64,000 bases of DNA. Source: an uncultured Lachnospiraceae bacterium. Lineage in GTDB: Bacteria; Bacillota; Clostridia; Lachnospirales; Lachnospiraceae. Where the stretch lies: assembly GCA_944383765.1 (NCBI GenBank), contig CALWQT010000006.1, positions 1 through 64,000 on the forward strand. The letters are read 5' to 3'. Below the pieces are notes generated by a model. The model saw only the letters and a list, made by a program, of their open reading frames with translations. It was not told where the DNA came from and did no database searches. Made by a program: the position numbers and the translations under genes. Shown piece by piece: positions 26,798 to 35,474 of this stretch (positions within the stretch are counted from its first letter, which is position 1; each line of letters opens with the position of its first letter).

Positions 26798-28408
26798 TTA
26801 CATTAAATGTACTTTCCGGCAGATTCTCACCAGTCTGCCTCCCATAGGCATTTCTAACAGTTCTTCCTCTGTCACTGTTCCTGTAATCACAATTCCTGTT
26901 CCGTATATTACCATGGCAATGGGAACAGAAACCAGGATTCCCAGCACATTAGACGGCACTGCCAGATAAGTCAGATGATAAATCCCAAAAGTAGCCACTC
27001 CCATGATTGCTGAAATCAAAAGAGGACGGACAAACGTAGTCATCACTTCCTGTTTATAGTGCATGGCTTTTCCAATGGATATCCAGTTCAGGATGCAGAC
27101 TACCAGGGCAAATGTCACATTACCCACTACCAGTCCGTAAACGCCCCAATCCAGGACACCGATCATCAGATATACCAGGACCACATGGACAGCCAGTGAA
27201 ATAGCAGAATGGATCACAGATTTTGCCATAAGGTCAATTCCCTGAAGCACTGCATTAGTAACGGTAGACAGGGAAAAGAACACGACCGCAGAAGCCCCCA
27301 GAGTCATCAGGTTCCTGGCCAGGTCACTGGAATCCTTAAACAACAGCATCATAATAGGCGATGCCAGCACTCCCATTCCTACTGCACAGGGGATGGCAAT
27401 CAGCATATTGAATTTCACTGTCATATAAATCTTTCTTCGCACATCCTTGTTCTTTTTCAAAGTTTTGGAGACTACAATACTGGGAATCATAGAAGTCCCC
27501 AGAGAAGTGGCGATGGCCACCGGAACATTAGTAAGCAGACGATACTTTCCACTGTAAACACCCAGCAGAGCCATTCTCTCCTTCTCTCCAAACCCTTTTC
27601 CACCCATGACGATTCCAAACATGGAGTTATCCACCGTACCGCTCAGCTGATACACCGTCTGACTGAGGATAATGGGGATTACTGTAAGAATAAGGGCTTT
27701 TGCAACCTCAGGATAGGGCGAAACTTTTCCGCCGATTTTCTTTTTATGGCTGCTCTTATATAAAGCCATCACGAAAATCAGAAATGCGAACGCTGCCAGT
27801 GCTCCTGTAAAAGTCCCCAGCGTTCCTCCCGCCGCCCCGTAAGAACCAGGATTCGGCTTGTCAGCAAAACGTTCCATAAATGTATAAGACGCCCAAATAC
27901 TGACTCCCGCATTCACGATCTGTTCTATAATCTGGGATACGGAAGTGGGAATCATATTCCCACGCCCCTGGAAAAATCCTCGTATCACTCCCATGACTGC
28001 AAAAACCAGTATCGTAGGAGCAATCACTTTCAGCGGCAACGCACTTCCCGGACTTTTAAACAGCACGCTGGCTAAAGCATCTGCACCAAACAACAGAATC
28101 AAAGTCATCACCCCTCCGGTAATGACGCCAAAAGCAATTCCACAGTCAAAGACCCGTTTCACGTCTCCTGGCCGTTTGGCGCTCCTGCTTTTCGCAATCT
28201 GCTTGGAAACTGCCAGAGGCAGACTGTATGAGGACAAAATCAGTCCAATATTATAGATTTCATATGCCGTATTATAATATCCAATCCCTTCATCTCCCAG
28301 AATCCGGGTCATAGGCACCTTATAAAGCAGACCGATCAGCCGGACAATAATTCCGGCAGCTGCCAATATACTTCCCTGTACAAGATAATTATCTTTCTTC
28401 TCACTCAT
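26798..28408 (-). CDS. SpoVB/MurJ-type flippase (MOP superfamily)
   Basis: This 536-aa integral membrane protein has about 14 predicted helices. The start ([36 protein letters not shown]) is the typical SpoVB/polysaccharide-exporter N-terminus, with a charged Arg in the first helix. Relatives flip lipid-linked cell-wall precursors; SpoVB acts in spore cortex formation. Because spore formers carry several paralogues, a vegetative lipid II role is also possible. Promoter TTGAAA-17-TACAAT precedes it. dtd is the second gene of the unit. Confidence 0.87.
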   Translation of the reverse strand: MSEKKDNYLVQGSILAAAGIIVRLIGLLYKVPMTRILGDEGIGYYNTAYEIYNIGLILSSYSLPLAVSKQIAKSRSAKRPGDVKRVFDCGIAFGVITGGVMTLILLFGADALASVLFKSPGSALPLKVIAPTILVFAVMGVIRGFFQGRGNMIPTSVSQIIEQIVNAGVSIWASYTFMERFADKPNPGSYGAAGGTLGTFTGALAAFAFLIFVMALYKSSHKKKIGGKVSPYPEVAKALILTVIPIILSQTVYQLSGTVDNSMFGIVMGGKGFGEKERMALLGVYSGKYRLLTNVPVAIATSLGTSMIPSIVVSKTLKKNKDVRRKIYMTVKFNMLIAIPCAVGMGVLASPIMMLLFKDSSDLARNLMTLGASAVVFFSLSTVTNAVLQGIDLMAKSVIHSAISLAVHVVLVYLMIGVLDWGVYGLVVGNVTFALVVCILNWISIGKAMHYKQEVMTTFVRPLLISAIMGVATFGIYHLTYLAVPSNVLGILVSVPIAMVIYGTGIVITGTVTEEELLEMPMGGRLVRICRKVHLM

Positions 28409-28467
28409 AGCCCTTCTGCTCTTTTCTTTCGTACTTTTATTATATCTGTCGGCTGTTTTTCCTATCC

Positions 28468-28496
28468 ATTGTATACTGACTTGCCTTTATTTTCAA
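28468..28496 (-). promoter_or_regulatory. Promoter of the flippase-dtd operon
   Basis: Minus-strand TTGAAA (28496-28491) and TACAAT (28473-28468) with a 17-bp spacer, about 60 bp before the flippase start. Confidence 0.6.
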
Positions 28497-28604
28497 GAAG
28501 TTGTTATCCCCTCCATACAAGATTCTATTTTTCCTGTCATCCTGTGTGTTCCTCACATATACTAAAGTTATACAGGTTCTCTTTTTTATCAGGGAGGTTT
28601 CTAA

Positions 28605-29039
28605 ATGAAAAACTTCATAAAAAGAGCAGGAGAATATAATCTGGTAAACCTCTTTCTCCTGCTCTTTATGACACTTCTTCTATTGTACACCGCATGGATT
28701 CTTCTTGCCAAGCCTCCTGCTTCCCAGGATGCCAACACCATCGACATTATTATCCGTACCTCTGCCGCCTCTATTTTTGGATATTTTCTCAGCAGCAGTT
28801 TTCAAAAAACGGACTCCGACCTTTCCGCCCAGGAAATCCCATCTGTCCCGGCCTCCCGTTCCACCAGCCGGATCCAGATCACCGCGGTTGCTTCCATTGG
28901 GTTACTTTCCCTTCTTCTCCTCTTTCTGGCCAGCGGTTCCGTCACTATGACTCCTGAAGTTTCTGCTGCCGTTTCCCAGCTGCGGGATTTTGTTTCCGCC
29001 GCCATCGGCTTTCTTGTCAGCTGCGGAAAATCCCAATAA
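28605..29039 (+). CDS. Small membrane protein of unknown function
   Basis: This 144-aa protein sits behind AGGGAGG (28590-28596). Hydrophobic helices are seen at about 14-35, 47-65 (weaker) and 92-110, joined by a Ser/Thr/Pro-rich linker. No catalytic motif or named family is recognised. It is alone on the plus strand between leftward genes. It converges with the gene at 29049 with 9 bp between stops. Confidence 0.6.
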   Translation: MKNFIKRAGEYNLVNLFLLLFMTLLLLYTAWILLAKPPASQDANTIDIIIRTSAASIFGYFLSSSFQKTDSDLSAQEIPSVPASRSTSRIQITAVASIGLLSLLLLFLASGSVTMTPEVSAAVSQLRDFVSAAIGFLVSCGKSQ

Positions 29040-29048
29040 CTCTTTCTC

Positions 29049-29522
29049 TCAGTGTCCTTTTTCTCTGAAATTTCCATAGGAAAATTTCAGAAGGATCAGA
29101 TATGCTGCTCCCAACGGGAGCAGCGCTATCAATTGCGACGGTTTTTCCACTCTGGGCAGTGCTATCACAAGAAATACCAGCACAGGCACCAGGCTTCTGA
29201 TCAAAAATCTCATAATCAGCTTTCTCTTCCCGGATATCTTTCCGTCCCCGGCCTGTTCCGGATATTTCATGGTACACTGCACCACTGCTCCCCACCGGCT
29301 GAAATATCTATAAGCAGTATACTCAATCCCATCCATGGTAAACTCCGGATACATTCCTTCTTTTGTGATCACCAGATCTTTTCCGCTTTCCCGGGCATAC
29401 TGGCATAAGGCATCTGTAAACTCCCTGCTGTTCCTGCACATAGTATCCGGCCGGAAAGAAAATTCCCGTAACGCTTCTGCCTGCGCCACAGTACGAAGGT
29501 CTTCCACACCCTTTATTCTCAT
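29049..29522 (-). CDS. Hypothetical protein with C-terminal membrane helices
   Basis: This 157-aa protein starts behind AGAAGGAAGGGG. Its N-terminal 95 residues are soluble and charged. Two hydrophobic helices follow (RFLIRSLVPVLVFLVIALP near 104-122 and LIALLPLGAAYLILLKF near 131-147). I do not recognise the family. It is the last gene of the leftward run from comEA and follows the phosphoesterase gene by about 50 bp. Confidence 0.6.
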   Translation of the reverse strand: MRIKGVEDLRTVAQAEALREFSFRPDTMCRNSREFTDALCQYARESGKDLVITKEGMYPEFTMDGIEYTAYRYFSRWGAVVQCTMKYPEQAGDGKISGKRKLIMRFLIRSLVPVLVFLVIALPRVEKPSQLIALLPLGAAYLILLKFSYGNFREKGH

Positions 29523-29572
29523 GCATATCCCCTTCCTTCTCTATCCTATCATAAAGGCTATATCCATTTTGC

Positions 29573-31090
29573 CTACTGTCTCCAGGTCCTGTGCTCCATC
29601 CGGTTGTCGTCCAGGATCTCATCCATCTTTTTCACATACCGGTTATCTGATGCCACCCTCAGCCAAAGGCCATATCCCTGAGAAGAAGTAACAAGAGCTC
29701 TGTCTATAGGATAGCCGGCACAGTAATCCACATACAGATTAGAATAAAGTCCTGTCATACGATCTGCAAGTTCCTGGGAGACACTGAAATGTTCTTCCTC
29801 CAGCTGATTTCGGACTACCTGTCTTACCAGTTCTCTGCCGGCCTGGTCAAAGTTCAGCAAATTTTCATCTGTACTCCCTTGTTCTTTTGCCCAGCCGCTT
29901 ACATCGGTCTCCCTTGTATCAAATTCCATACGATCTTCTTCATTCCATCTCATCCATCCGTACTGACAGGGAGGAATAGAATACGGTCCCAGCACAATCT
30001 CCGTAATGCCATATGTATCCTCCGGCATTCCCGGTTCCTGTTTGTGCTTTTTGATCCTCTGGGCATGAAGATGACCGCTTATGTAAAGAGGAATCTGGTA
30101 TTTCTCAAAAAGTTCTATTACCTGGCTGCTGTTTTCCAGGGTACATTCCGTTTTATAAAGCCTGCTCTCCTGCAGCAGATTATGATGGGCCACAGGCAAT
30201 ACGGTTGCCCCCGCCTCTTCTGCCAATTTCAACTGTTCCTCTGCCCACAGAAGCGTTTCTTCTTTTAGAATCCCACTCACCAGATTCCTTTCTTCATACT
30301 GACAGGAGTCCAGCATCATGACCCAATGGGTACTGTCCAGCTGATACAGATAGCTGAGAGAGGCCGGGTCTCTGCTGCTGGCTCCGTCATATCCGAATTC
30401 ATGATAAATATCCAGGAACTCCTCTGCTCCCTGCAAAGACTCTGCAGGGCTTTTTGTTTCCCCGAAATATACAGAAGCATAGGGATTGTTGATATCATGA
30501 TTCCCTGGAATAACCAGCACCGGTACACCATCCTCCTGAACCTTTCTCAGTTTCTCCGCCAGTTCCAGATGATTGATCTTCTCCCCGTTATGAGTAATAT
30601 CTCCTGCCAGGATCAGAGCATCCGGCCTAGTCTTTACTGCCTCTTCCAAAAGGGCATCTACCATAGGTTCACTGTACTGGCTGGGTTTTCCATCGTCCTT
30701 CTCTACCAGATTCCAGAACGCTTCGCCTCCATCATGGGAAGACGGGCTGAGATAGTGGAGATCTGATGCCAGCATGACAGAGGGCGGTACATAGGGAACG
30801 GATTCCTCCTCTTCCTCTTCCGCCTCCTGTTCCTGTTTTACATAACAGTTCTCTCCACTTTCATAACGTTCGATCTCCCCATTCTCCTCCTGCCCGGTTT
30901 TCTCCTTTTCCGGAACCGTTTCCTTCGTTTCCCACACCTTGGTTTCCCGGCTTTCTTCATATCCCCGGCCAGGCTCCAGCTCAATGGAGATCCGGACCAG
31001 GAACACGGTAACCGCAATCACTGCCAGGAACAACATGGTGAGAGTCACATATTTTACCGCCTGCCGGAATCTATGTATCACATTTCTCAT
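29573..31090 (-). CDS. Membrane-anchored calcineurin-like metallophosphoesterase
   Basis: This 505-aa protein has an N-terminal anchor (about 16-34) and a Glu-rich external linker (about 40-95). The metal-binding motifs come in the right order: [32 protein letters not shown]. The domain therefore acts outside the membrane. The substrate is unknown; lipid or nucleotide phosphates are possible. The start overlaps the rlmH stop by 4 bp (ATGA), so it is translationally coupled to rlmH. Confidence 0.88.
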   Translation of the reverse strand: MRNVIHRFRQAVKYVTLTMLFLAVIAVTVFLVRISIELEPGRGYEESRETKVWETKETVPEKEKTGQEENGEIERYESGENCYVKQEQEAEEEEEESVPYVPPSVMLASDLHYLSPSSHDGGEAFWNLVEKDDGKPSQYSEPMVDALLEEAVKTRPDALILAGDITHNGEKINHLELAEKLRKVQEDGVPVLVIPGNHDINNPYASVYFGETKSPAESLQGAEEFLDIYHEFGYDGASSRDPASLSYLYQLDSTHWVMMLDSCQYEERNLVSGILKEETLLWAEEQLKLAEEAGATVLPVAHHNLLQESRLYKTECTLENSSQVIELFEKYQIPLYISGHLHAQRIKKHKQEPGMPEDTYGITEIVLGPYSIPPCQYGWMRWNEEDRMEFDTRETDVSGWAKEQGSTDENLLNFDQAGRELVRQVVRNQLEEEHFSVSQELADRMTGLYSNLYVDYCAGYPIDRALVTSSQGYGLWLRVASDNRYVKKMDEILDDNRMEHRTWRQ

Positions 31091-31566
31091 TTATGATAAG
31101 GCTCCCCGCTGATGATCCGGTATCCCCGGTACACCTGCTCCAGCAGGATCACCCGCATCAACTGATGAGGAAATGTCATCCTGGAAAAACTGAGCCGATA
31201 ATCCGCCCGGCGCAGCACCTCCCCGGAAAGCCCCAGGGAACCACCGATCACAAACACAATATGGCTGGTACCGGTTACTGCCAGCTTCTCCATTTTTTCC
31301 GCCAGCCCTTCGCTGGTAAGCATCTCCCCCTCAATCGCCAGAGCGATCACATAAGCCCCCTCTTTTATCTGTGCCAGGATCCTGGCGCCTTCTTTCTCCT
31401 TGATCTGATTTTCCACGATTTCAGAAGCACCATCCGGCGTCTTTTCATCTGCTACCTGGATGATCTCCAGACGGCAATAACGGCTCAGCCTCTTCTGGTA
31501 TTCTGCCATGGCCTGCTCATAAAATTTTTCTTTTATCTTTCCTACTGCTATGACTGTAATCTTCAT
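31087..31566 (-). CDS. rlmH: 23S rRNA (pseudouridine-1915-N3) methyltransferase
   Basis: This 159-aa SPOUT enzyme methylates pseudouridine 1915 in helix 69. The start [18 protein letters not shown], the knot motif [10 protein letters not shown] and the C-terminal [22 protein letters not shown] are diagnostic. Full length. Confidence 0.96.
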   Translation of the reverse strand: MKITVIAVGKIKEKFYEQAMAEYQKRLSRYCRLEIIQVADEKTPDGASEIVENQIKEKEGARILAQIKEGAYVIALAIEGEMLTSEGLAEKMEKLAVTGTSHIVFVIGGSLGLSGEVLRRADYRLSFSRMTFPHQLMRVILLEQVYRGYRIISGEPYHK

Positions 31567-31569
31567 ATA

Positions 31570-32061
31570 TTAAAACTCCAGGATCATATCATACCACACA
31601 GCACCGCCGTGAACAGACTGGGACACTCCCAGATTCTGATAACCAAACTTCTGATAAAAAGGAATCAGTCTCTCCTTACAGGTCAGGATCACCCCTTTTC
31701 TCCCCTGGACCCTGGCTGTTTCTATCAAATGTTCCATCAATGCGGACGCCACTCCCTGGCCCTGCCTTTCCGGTACCACATCCAATCCAAAAACACTCTG
31801 ATACGCTCCATTTCTGTCATGAAAGCGAACGTCTTCAAACATTTCGTCACATATAGTCCTATGACCTGTGACAGCGCCGTTGATAAAGCCGATTATATTC
31901 CCGTCTTTCTCCTCAGCCACAAAAAAGCTCTCTGGAAACGCCTCTATCCTCTGACGGAAATCTTCTTTTCCTGCTGCCTCTGCTTCTGGAAAGCACACGG
32001 CCTCCACTGCTGTCACCTGATCCAGGTCTTTCTGTTCCACATGTCTAATCCTGTAATCCAT
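31570..32061 (-). CDS. GNAT-family N-acetyltransferase
   Basis: This 163-aa acetyl-CoA-dependent acetyltransferase shows the acetyl-CoA loop at about 105-115 (VVPERQGQGVASAL). It is typical of the GNAT fold but the substrate is unknown. The C-terminal QSVHGGAVWYDM resembles family members that act on small amines. It lies 3 bp upstream of rlmH and 37 bp after the response-regulator gene. Confidence 0.85.
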   Translation of the reverse strand: MDYRIRHVEQKDLDQVTAVEAVCFPEAEAAGKEDFRQRIEAFPESFFVAEEKDGNIIGFINGAVTGHRTICDEMFEDVRFHDRNGAYQSVFGLDVVPERQGQGVASALMEHLIETARVQGRKGVILTCKERLIPFYQKFGYQNLGVSQSVHGGAVWYDMILEF

Positions 32062-32098
32062 CTCGTTTCCTTTCTTACGGTTCTTCTATTCTGGCCTT

Positions 32099-32797
32099 TT
32101 ACGCACGGAAATAGTATCCCACTCCCCACTTCGTATGCACATATTTGGGATCACTGGGACTTGGCTCTATCTTTTCCCGCAGTCTTCTCACATGAACGTC
32201 CACTGTCCTCACGTCTCCATTATCCATGGCTTTATTACCCCATACAAAAGTAAGAAGCGCTTCTCTGCTGTACACTTTATTCGGATTGCAGACAAGAAGT
32301 TCCAGAAGGTCAAATTCCTTCGCAGTCAGATTGATCTCCTTCTCCCCGATAAACACTCTCCTGGCTTCCAGGTCCATTTTCAGGTCTCCTGCCGTCACCA
32401 CTTTTCTTTCCTGTTTCTGGCTGTTTCTGCCCCGTTTGGAATTTCTCCTCATGATTGCTTTAATCCTGGCTTTCAGTTCCAGGATATTAAATGGCTTTGT
32501 TACATAATCATCGGCACCATATTCCAGTCCAAGAATTTTATCCATATCACTTCCTTTTGCTGTGAGCATGATGATCGGCATTTCTGAAAATTCCCGGATT
32601 GCCTGGCATACCTCATAACCGTCATATTTTGGCAGCATCACATCTAACAATACAATATCATATTCCCTGGCTTTTGCCATACTGATAGCCTCTTCCCCAT
32701 CATAGGCACAGTCCACCTCCATACCGTCCTGTTCCAGGCTGAAGCGGATTCCTTTTACAATCAGTTTTTCATCATCTACCACTAATACTCTTGCCAT
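32099..32797 (-). CDS. OmpR/PhoB-type response regulator
   Basis: This 232-aa protein has a receiver domain with acidic pocket Asp8/Asp9, phospho-acceptor Asp52 (LLDVMLP) and Lys in LTAKGS. A winged-helix DNA-binding domain (about 130-230) ends KYVHTKWGVGYYFRA. No kinase gene is next to it. The likely partner by family type is the PhoR-like kinase at 21517-22947. It follows comEA by 15 bp, so the regulator and a DNA-uptake protein share a transcript. Confidence 0.93.
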   Translation of the reverse strand: MARVLVVDDEKLIVKGIRFSLEQDGMEVDCAYDGEEAISMAKAREYDIVLLDVMLPKYDGYEVCQAIREFSEMPIIMLTAKGSDMDKILGLEYGADDYVTKPFNILELKARIKAIMRRNSKRGRNSQKQERKVVTAGDLKMDLEARRVFIGEKEINLTAKEFDLLELLVCNPNKVYSREALLTFVWGNKAMDNGDVRTVDVHVRRLREKIEPSPSDPKYVHTKWGVGYYFRA

Positions 32798-32812
32798 TTT
32801 TCTTCCCCTTGC

Positions 32813-33418
32813 TTACACACTGATGTTATCTTTTATTTTCTCAAACGCCCCTTCTTTAATACCGGGGACTTTCATAATATCTTCTACAGAATGGAACTTT
32901 CCGTTTTCCTCCCGGTACCTTAGGATATCCTCTGCCCTGGACTCCCCGATACCTGTCAGGGTCATCAGTTCCTCCGCATCTGCAGTATTGATATTCACCT
33001 TTCCATTCCTCTCTCCGCTTACCGCATAGGAAGGAACGGTTCCCATCTCCACATCTTCCCGGGACGGTACCTCAATTTTCAGTCCGTCTTCTGTCAGTTC
33101 TGCCAGGTTTAAATACTCAGAAGACGCCTCATCTGTGAAACCTCCTGCCTGCTCCACAGCCTGAAAAATGCGGCTTCCTTCTTTCATTCGGTACACGCCG
33201 GGATTTTTGACTTCCCCGCAGATATGTACATAATGATAAACAGGCGGCTCTGTTTCCGGCAATTTCTCTGTTTCAGTCAGAGGACTTTCCCCAGTGCTCT
33301 CCTGTTCATCACTGATATGTTCCGAAATGCCGCTGCTGCAGCTGAAACAGATTCCCATCACAGCTATCAGCAAAGCGGTACACCATAATTTCCAGTATTG
33401 TTTCATCACAGTTTTCAC
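32813..33418 (-). CDS. comEA: ComEA-type DNA-binding protein (SLBB plus helix-hairpin-helix)
   Basis: This 201-aa exported protein has a hydrophobic anchor (about 12-27), an acidic Ser/Thr/Glu linker, an SLBB domain (about 63-120, HICGEVKNPGVYRM) and a C-terminal helix-hairpin-helix pair (about 139-201, VNINTADAEELMTLTGIG, then VEDIMKVPGIKEGAFEKI). Relatives bind incoming DNA at the cell surface and hand it to ComEC, which is encoded in this window. Whether this anaerobe takes up DNA is unknown. Confidence 0.92.
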   Translation of the reverse strand: MKTVMKQYWKLWCTALLIAVMGICFSCSSGISEHISDEQESTGESPLTETEKLPETEPPVYHYVHICGEVKNPGVYRMKEGSRIFQAVEQAGGFTDEASSEYLNLAELTEDGLKIEVPSREDVEMGTVPSYAVSGERNGKVNINTADAEELMTLTGIGESRAEDILRYREENGKFHSVEDIMKVPGIKEGAFEKIKDNISV

Positions 33419-33459
33419 TCCTTTTCCGGAGCGGAAACCATACTCAGCCTGACATTTCT

Positions 33460-33488
33460 ATTTTACATAAAACCCCTTAGGAAATCAA
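33460..33488 (-). promoter_or_regulatory. Promoter of the comEA-response regulator operon
   Basis: Minus-strand TTGATT (33488-33483) and TAAAAT (33465-33460) with a 17-bp spacer, about 40 bp before comEA. The -35 box overlaps the stop codon of the YdcZ-like gene. Confidence 0.6.
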
Positions 33489-33913
33489 CTGTGAAAAAAC
33501 ACAATTCCTGCAATAGCAAGAGCTGCTCCCAGGGCTTTTTTCCACTCAAACACCGCCTTTTCCACACCAAACAATCCCAGAAGTTCAATTCCATACGCCA
33601 CCAGAATCTGAGACACCACGATCAGCAAAGCTGCCTTTGCCGGACCCAGATTTTCCATACTGCGGATTACCGTATAAGTGATAAAGGCTCCCATGATTCC
33701 TCCTGCCAGCATATACCTGGGGTGCACCTGCATCAATGCAGGAATACTGTCTCTTCCTGTCATCAGCCAGGCAGCTACACAGGTAATAAATGCCGTCAGC
33801 TGTACCCAGCCGGCCGATACCCACACACTGGTCTGCTTTGTCACTTCTGTATTCAGTACTCCCTGAACGCTCATCAATGCCCCTGACAGTAACGCCGTGA
33901 TAATTCCCCACAT
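33485..33913 (-). CDS. YdcZ/DUF606-type DMT transporter
   Basis: This 142-aa protein has five hydrophobic helices, half the size of an EamA exporter. It matches the YdcZ family, whose members probably dimerise. The start MWGIITALLSGALMSVQGVLNTEV is characteristic. Substrate is unknown. It follows folD by about 65 bp; there is no second YdcZ copy nearby, so it is probably a homodimer. Confidence 0.85.
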   Translation of the reverse strand: MWGIITALLSGALMSVQGVLNTEVTKQTSVWVSAGWVQLTAFITCVAAWLMTGRDSIPALMQVHPRYMLAGGIMGAFITYTVIRSMENLGPAKAALLIVVSQILVAYGIELLGLFGVEKAVFEWKKALGAALAIAGIVFFHS

Positions 33914-33980
33914 AAAAAAATTCCTCCATATGCAATCATAATCTCTAGTTTCTGCATATGAAGGAAAAATATACGTCTGC

Positions 33981-34844
33981 TTACCGTTCTCCTCTTTTTC
34001 TCATCCCCTCGGCTGCTGCACGGACCAGATGTTTTCCAAGTACTGCTGTTGTCACTCCGCCTACTCCTCCAGGAACGGGAGTCAGCGCTCCGGCTTTTCC
34101 GGAATCTGACACTCTCTGAAAATCCACATCTCCGCACAGACGGCCTTCTTCATTCACATTGATTCCCACATCAATCACAGCTGCGCCGTCTCCAATGAAC
34201 TCTTCTGTAACCATCCCCGCCCGGCCTGCCGCCGCCACCAGGATTTCTCCCTGCCGGCAGGTCTGTTCCAGATCTTTTGTCCTGGTATGGCACACAGTGA
34301 CTGTAGCATGCTCTGCCAACAGCATCATGGCAAGAGGCCTCCCTACTACCATGCTTCTTCCTATCACAACAGCCCTTTTCCCTGCTATCTGAATACCGCT
34401 CCGGTTCAGAACTTCCATCACGGCCTCTGCCGTACAGGGAGCAAAGCCGCTCTTATCCCCGGAAAATACCTTTGCAATATTTTCCGGGCTGATGCCATCC
34501 ACATCTTTCTCCGGCAATATCATACGCTCCAGTTCCTTTTCCCGCAGATGGGGAGGGAGGGGGCGGAGTAAAAGGATTCCATCAATGGAATCATCCTGAT
34601 TGATCCTTTGAAATTCTCCGGAAAACTCTTCCCAGGAAACGGATTCCGGATAAGTGAAAGTCACTGCTCCCATACCGAATTTTTTCATTCTGGATATGGC
34701 ATTTTTCTCATAGGACATATCATCTGGGCGTTCTCCTACCCGGACTACTGCAAGGGTGGGGATATAACCTCCCAGCTGCTTCAACTCCTCTTCTATCTCC
34801 GCCTGGATTCCTGCGGTAACTTCCGCTCCTTTGATCACTTTCAT
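33981..34844 (-). CDS. folD: FolD-family methylenetetrahydrofolate dehydrogenase lacking cyclohydrolase residues
   Basis: This 287-aa protein of the one-carbon pathway retains the NADP-binding VVIGRSMVVGRPLAMML, the DVDG motif (114-117) and the C-terminal TPVPGGVGGVTTAVL. At the site that holds the catalytic Lys (four residues after the Tyr in canonical FolD) it has Ala49 after Tyr45. The canonical active-site Gln (in GILVQLPLP) is Leu93 (GILLLRPLP). Both residues are needed for the cyclohydrolase half-reaction in studied enzymes. The adjacent fchA encodes a separate cyclohydrolase, so this protein probably acts only as the dehydrogenase. Confidence 0.88.
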   Translation of the reverse strand: MKVIKGAEVTAGIQAEIEEELKQLGGYIPTLAVVRVGERPDDMSYEKNAISRMKKFGMGAVTFTYPESVSWEEFSGEFQRINQDDSIDGILLLRPLPPHLREKELERMILPEKDVDGISPENIAKVFSGDKSGFAPCTAEAVMEVLNRSGIQIAGKRAVVIGRSMVVGRPLAMMLLAEHATVTVCHTRTKDLEQTCRQGEILVAAAGRAGMVTEEFIGDGAAVIDVGINVNEEGRLCGDVDFQRVSDSGKAGALTPVPGGVGGVTTAVLGKHLVRAAAEGMRKRGER

Positions 34845-34859
34845 CTCGATTTCTCCTTT

Positions 34860-35474
34860 TTACCTCAGCCTGGAAAACACCTTTTCATACAGCTGGTCCG
34901 CCGTTCTGGTCCCCTGTTCCATCATCTGTTCCGCTCTCCGGTTCAGTTCTTCAGCCTTCTCCCTGTTTTTCATGGATTTTGTATTGATAAATACATTCAT
35001 GGCCGCTCCGGTCAGCGCCGTTCTGATAAACTGCACACCTACTCCCACATCGCTGACAGCCATAACGCTCCCTTTTTCTTCCAACACCTTCAGAATCTCC
35101 AGCATTTCCATGGATACCTCCATGATTTCCATAGGAACCTGGCTGGCTTCCAGAAGCCGCTCTTCCATCACTCTGGCCTTCTCCGATTTTTCTTCTTCCG
35201 TGTCAGCAGAAAGACGGTAAGCTTCTGCCAGAGGGGCAAAAACCTCCTCATCTTTCCCGGACAATATCAGGAATCTTTCCTGCAGATCTCCCATCTTCCT
35301 CAAAAGCCCTTTCATTTCTTCTTCCCAGGCCGCGTATTTTTTCTTCCCCACAGTCAGATTCGCCACCATCTGCCCTAACGCAGCCCCCAGGGCTCCTCCC
35401 AGAGCAGAAGTCCCGCCTCCGCCAGGTACCGGCGCCTTAGACGCCAGCCTCTCCAGATACGTCCTTACTTCCAT
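34860..35474 (-). CDS. fchA: Cyclodeaminase/cyclohydrolase family protein (methenyl-THF cyclohydrolase)
   Basis: This 204-aa all-helical protein matches the FTCD C-terminal/FchA family. The start is RLASKAPVPGGGGTSALGGALGAAL, the conserved Gly-rich folate-binding segment. The family interconverts methenyl- and formyl-tetrahydrofolate, or removes ammonia from formimino-folate. The position beside a FolD that lacks cyclohydrolase residues favours cyclohydrolase. Start follows AAGGAGGAG and overlaps the upstream YfhO gene by 38 bp; folD follows 15 bp later. Confidence 0.87.
   Translation of the reverse strand: MEVRTYLERLASKAPVPGGGGTSALGGALGAALGQMVANLTVGKKKYAAWEEEMKGLLRKMGDLQERFLILSGKDEEVFAPLAEAYRLSADTEEEKSEKARVMEERLLEASQVPMEIMEVSMEMLEILKVLEEKGSVMAVSDVGVGVQFIRTALTGAAMNVFINTKSMKNREKAEELNRRAEQMMEQGTRTADQLYEKVFSRLR

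Noticed and set aside
31093..32253. 386-codon open frame opposite rlmH and the GNAT gene
   Set aside because: It spans three real genes on the other strand and has shadow-like composition.
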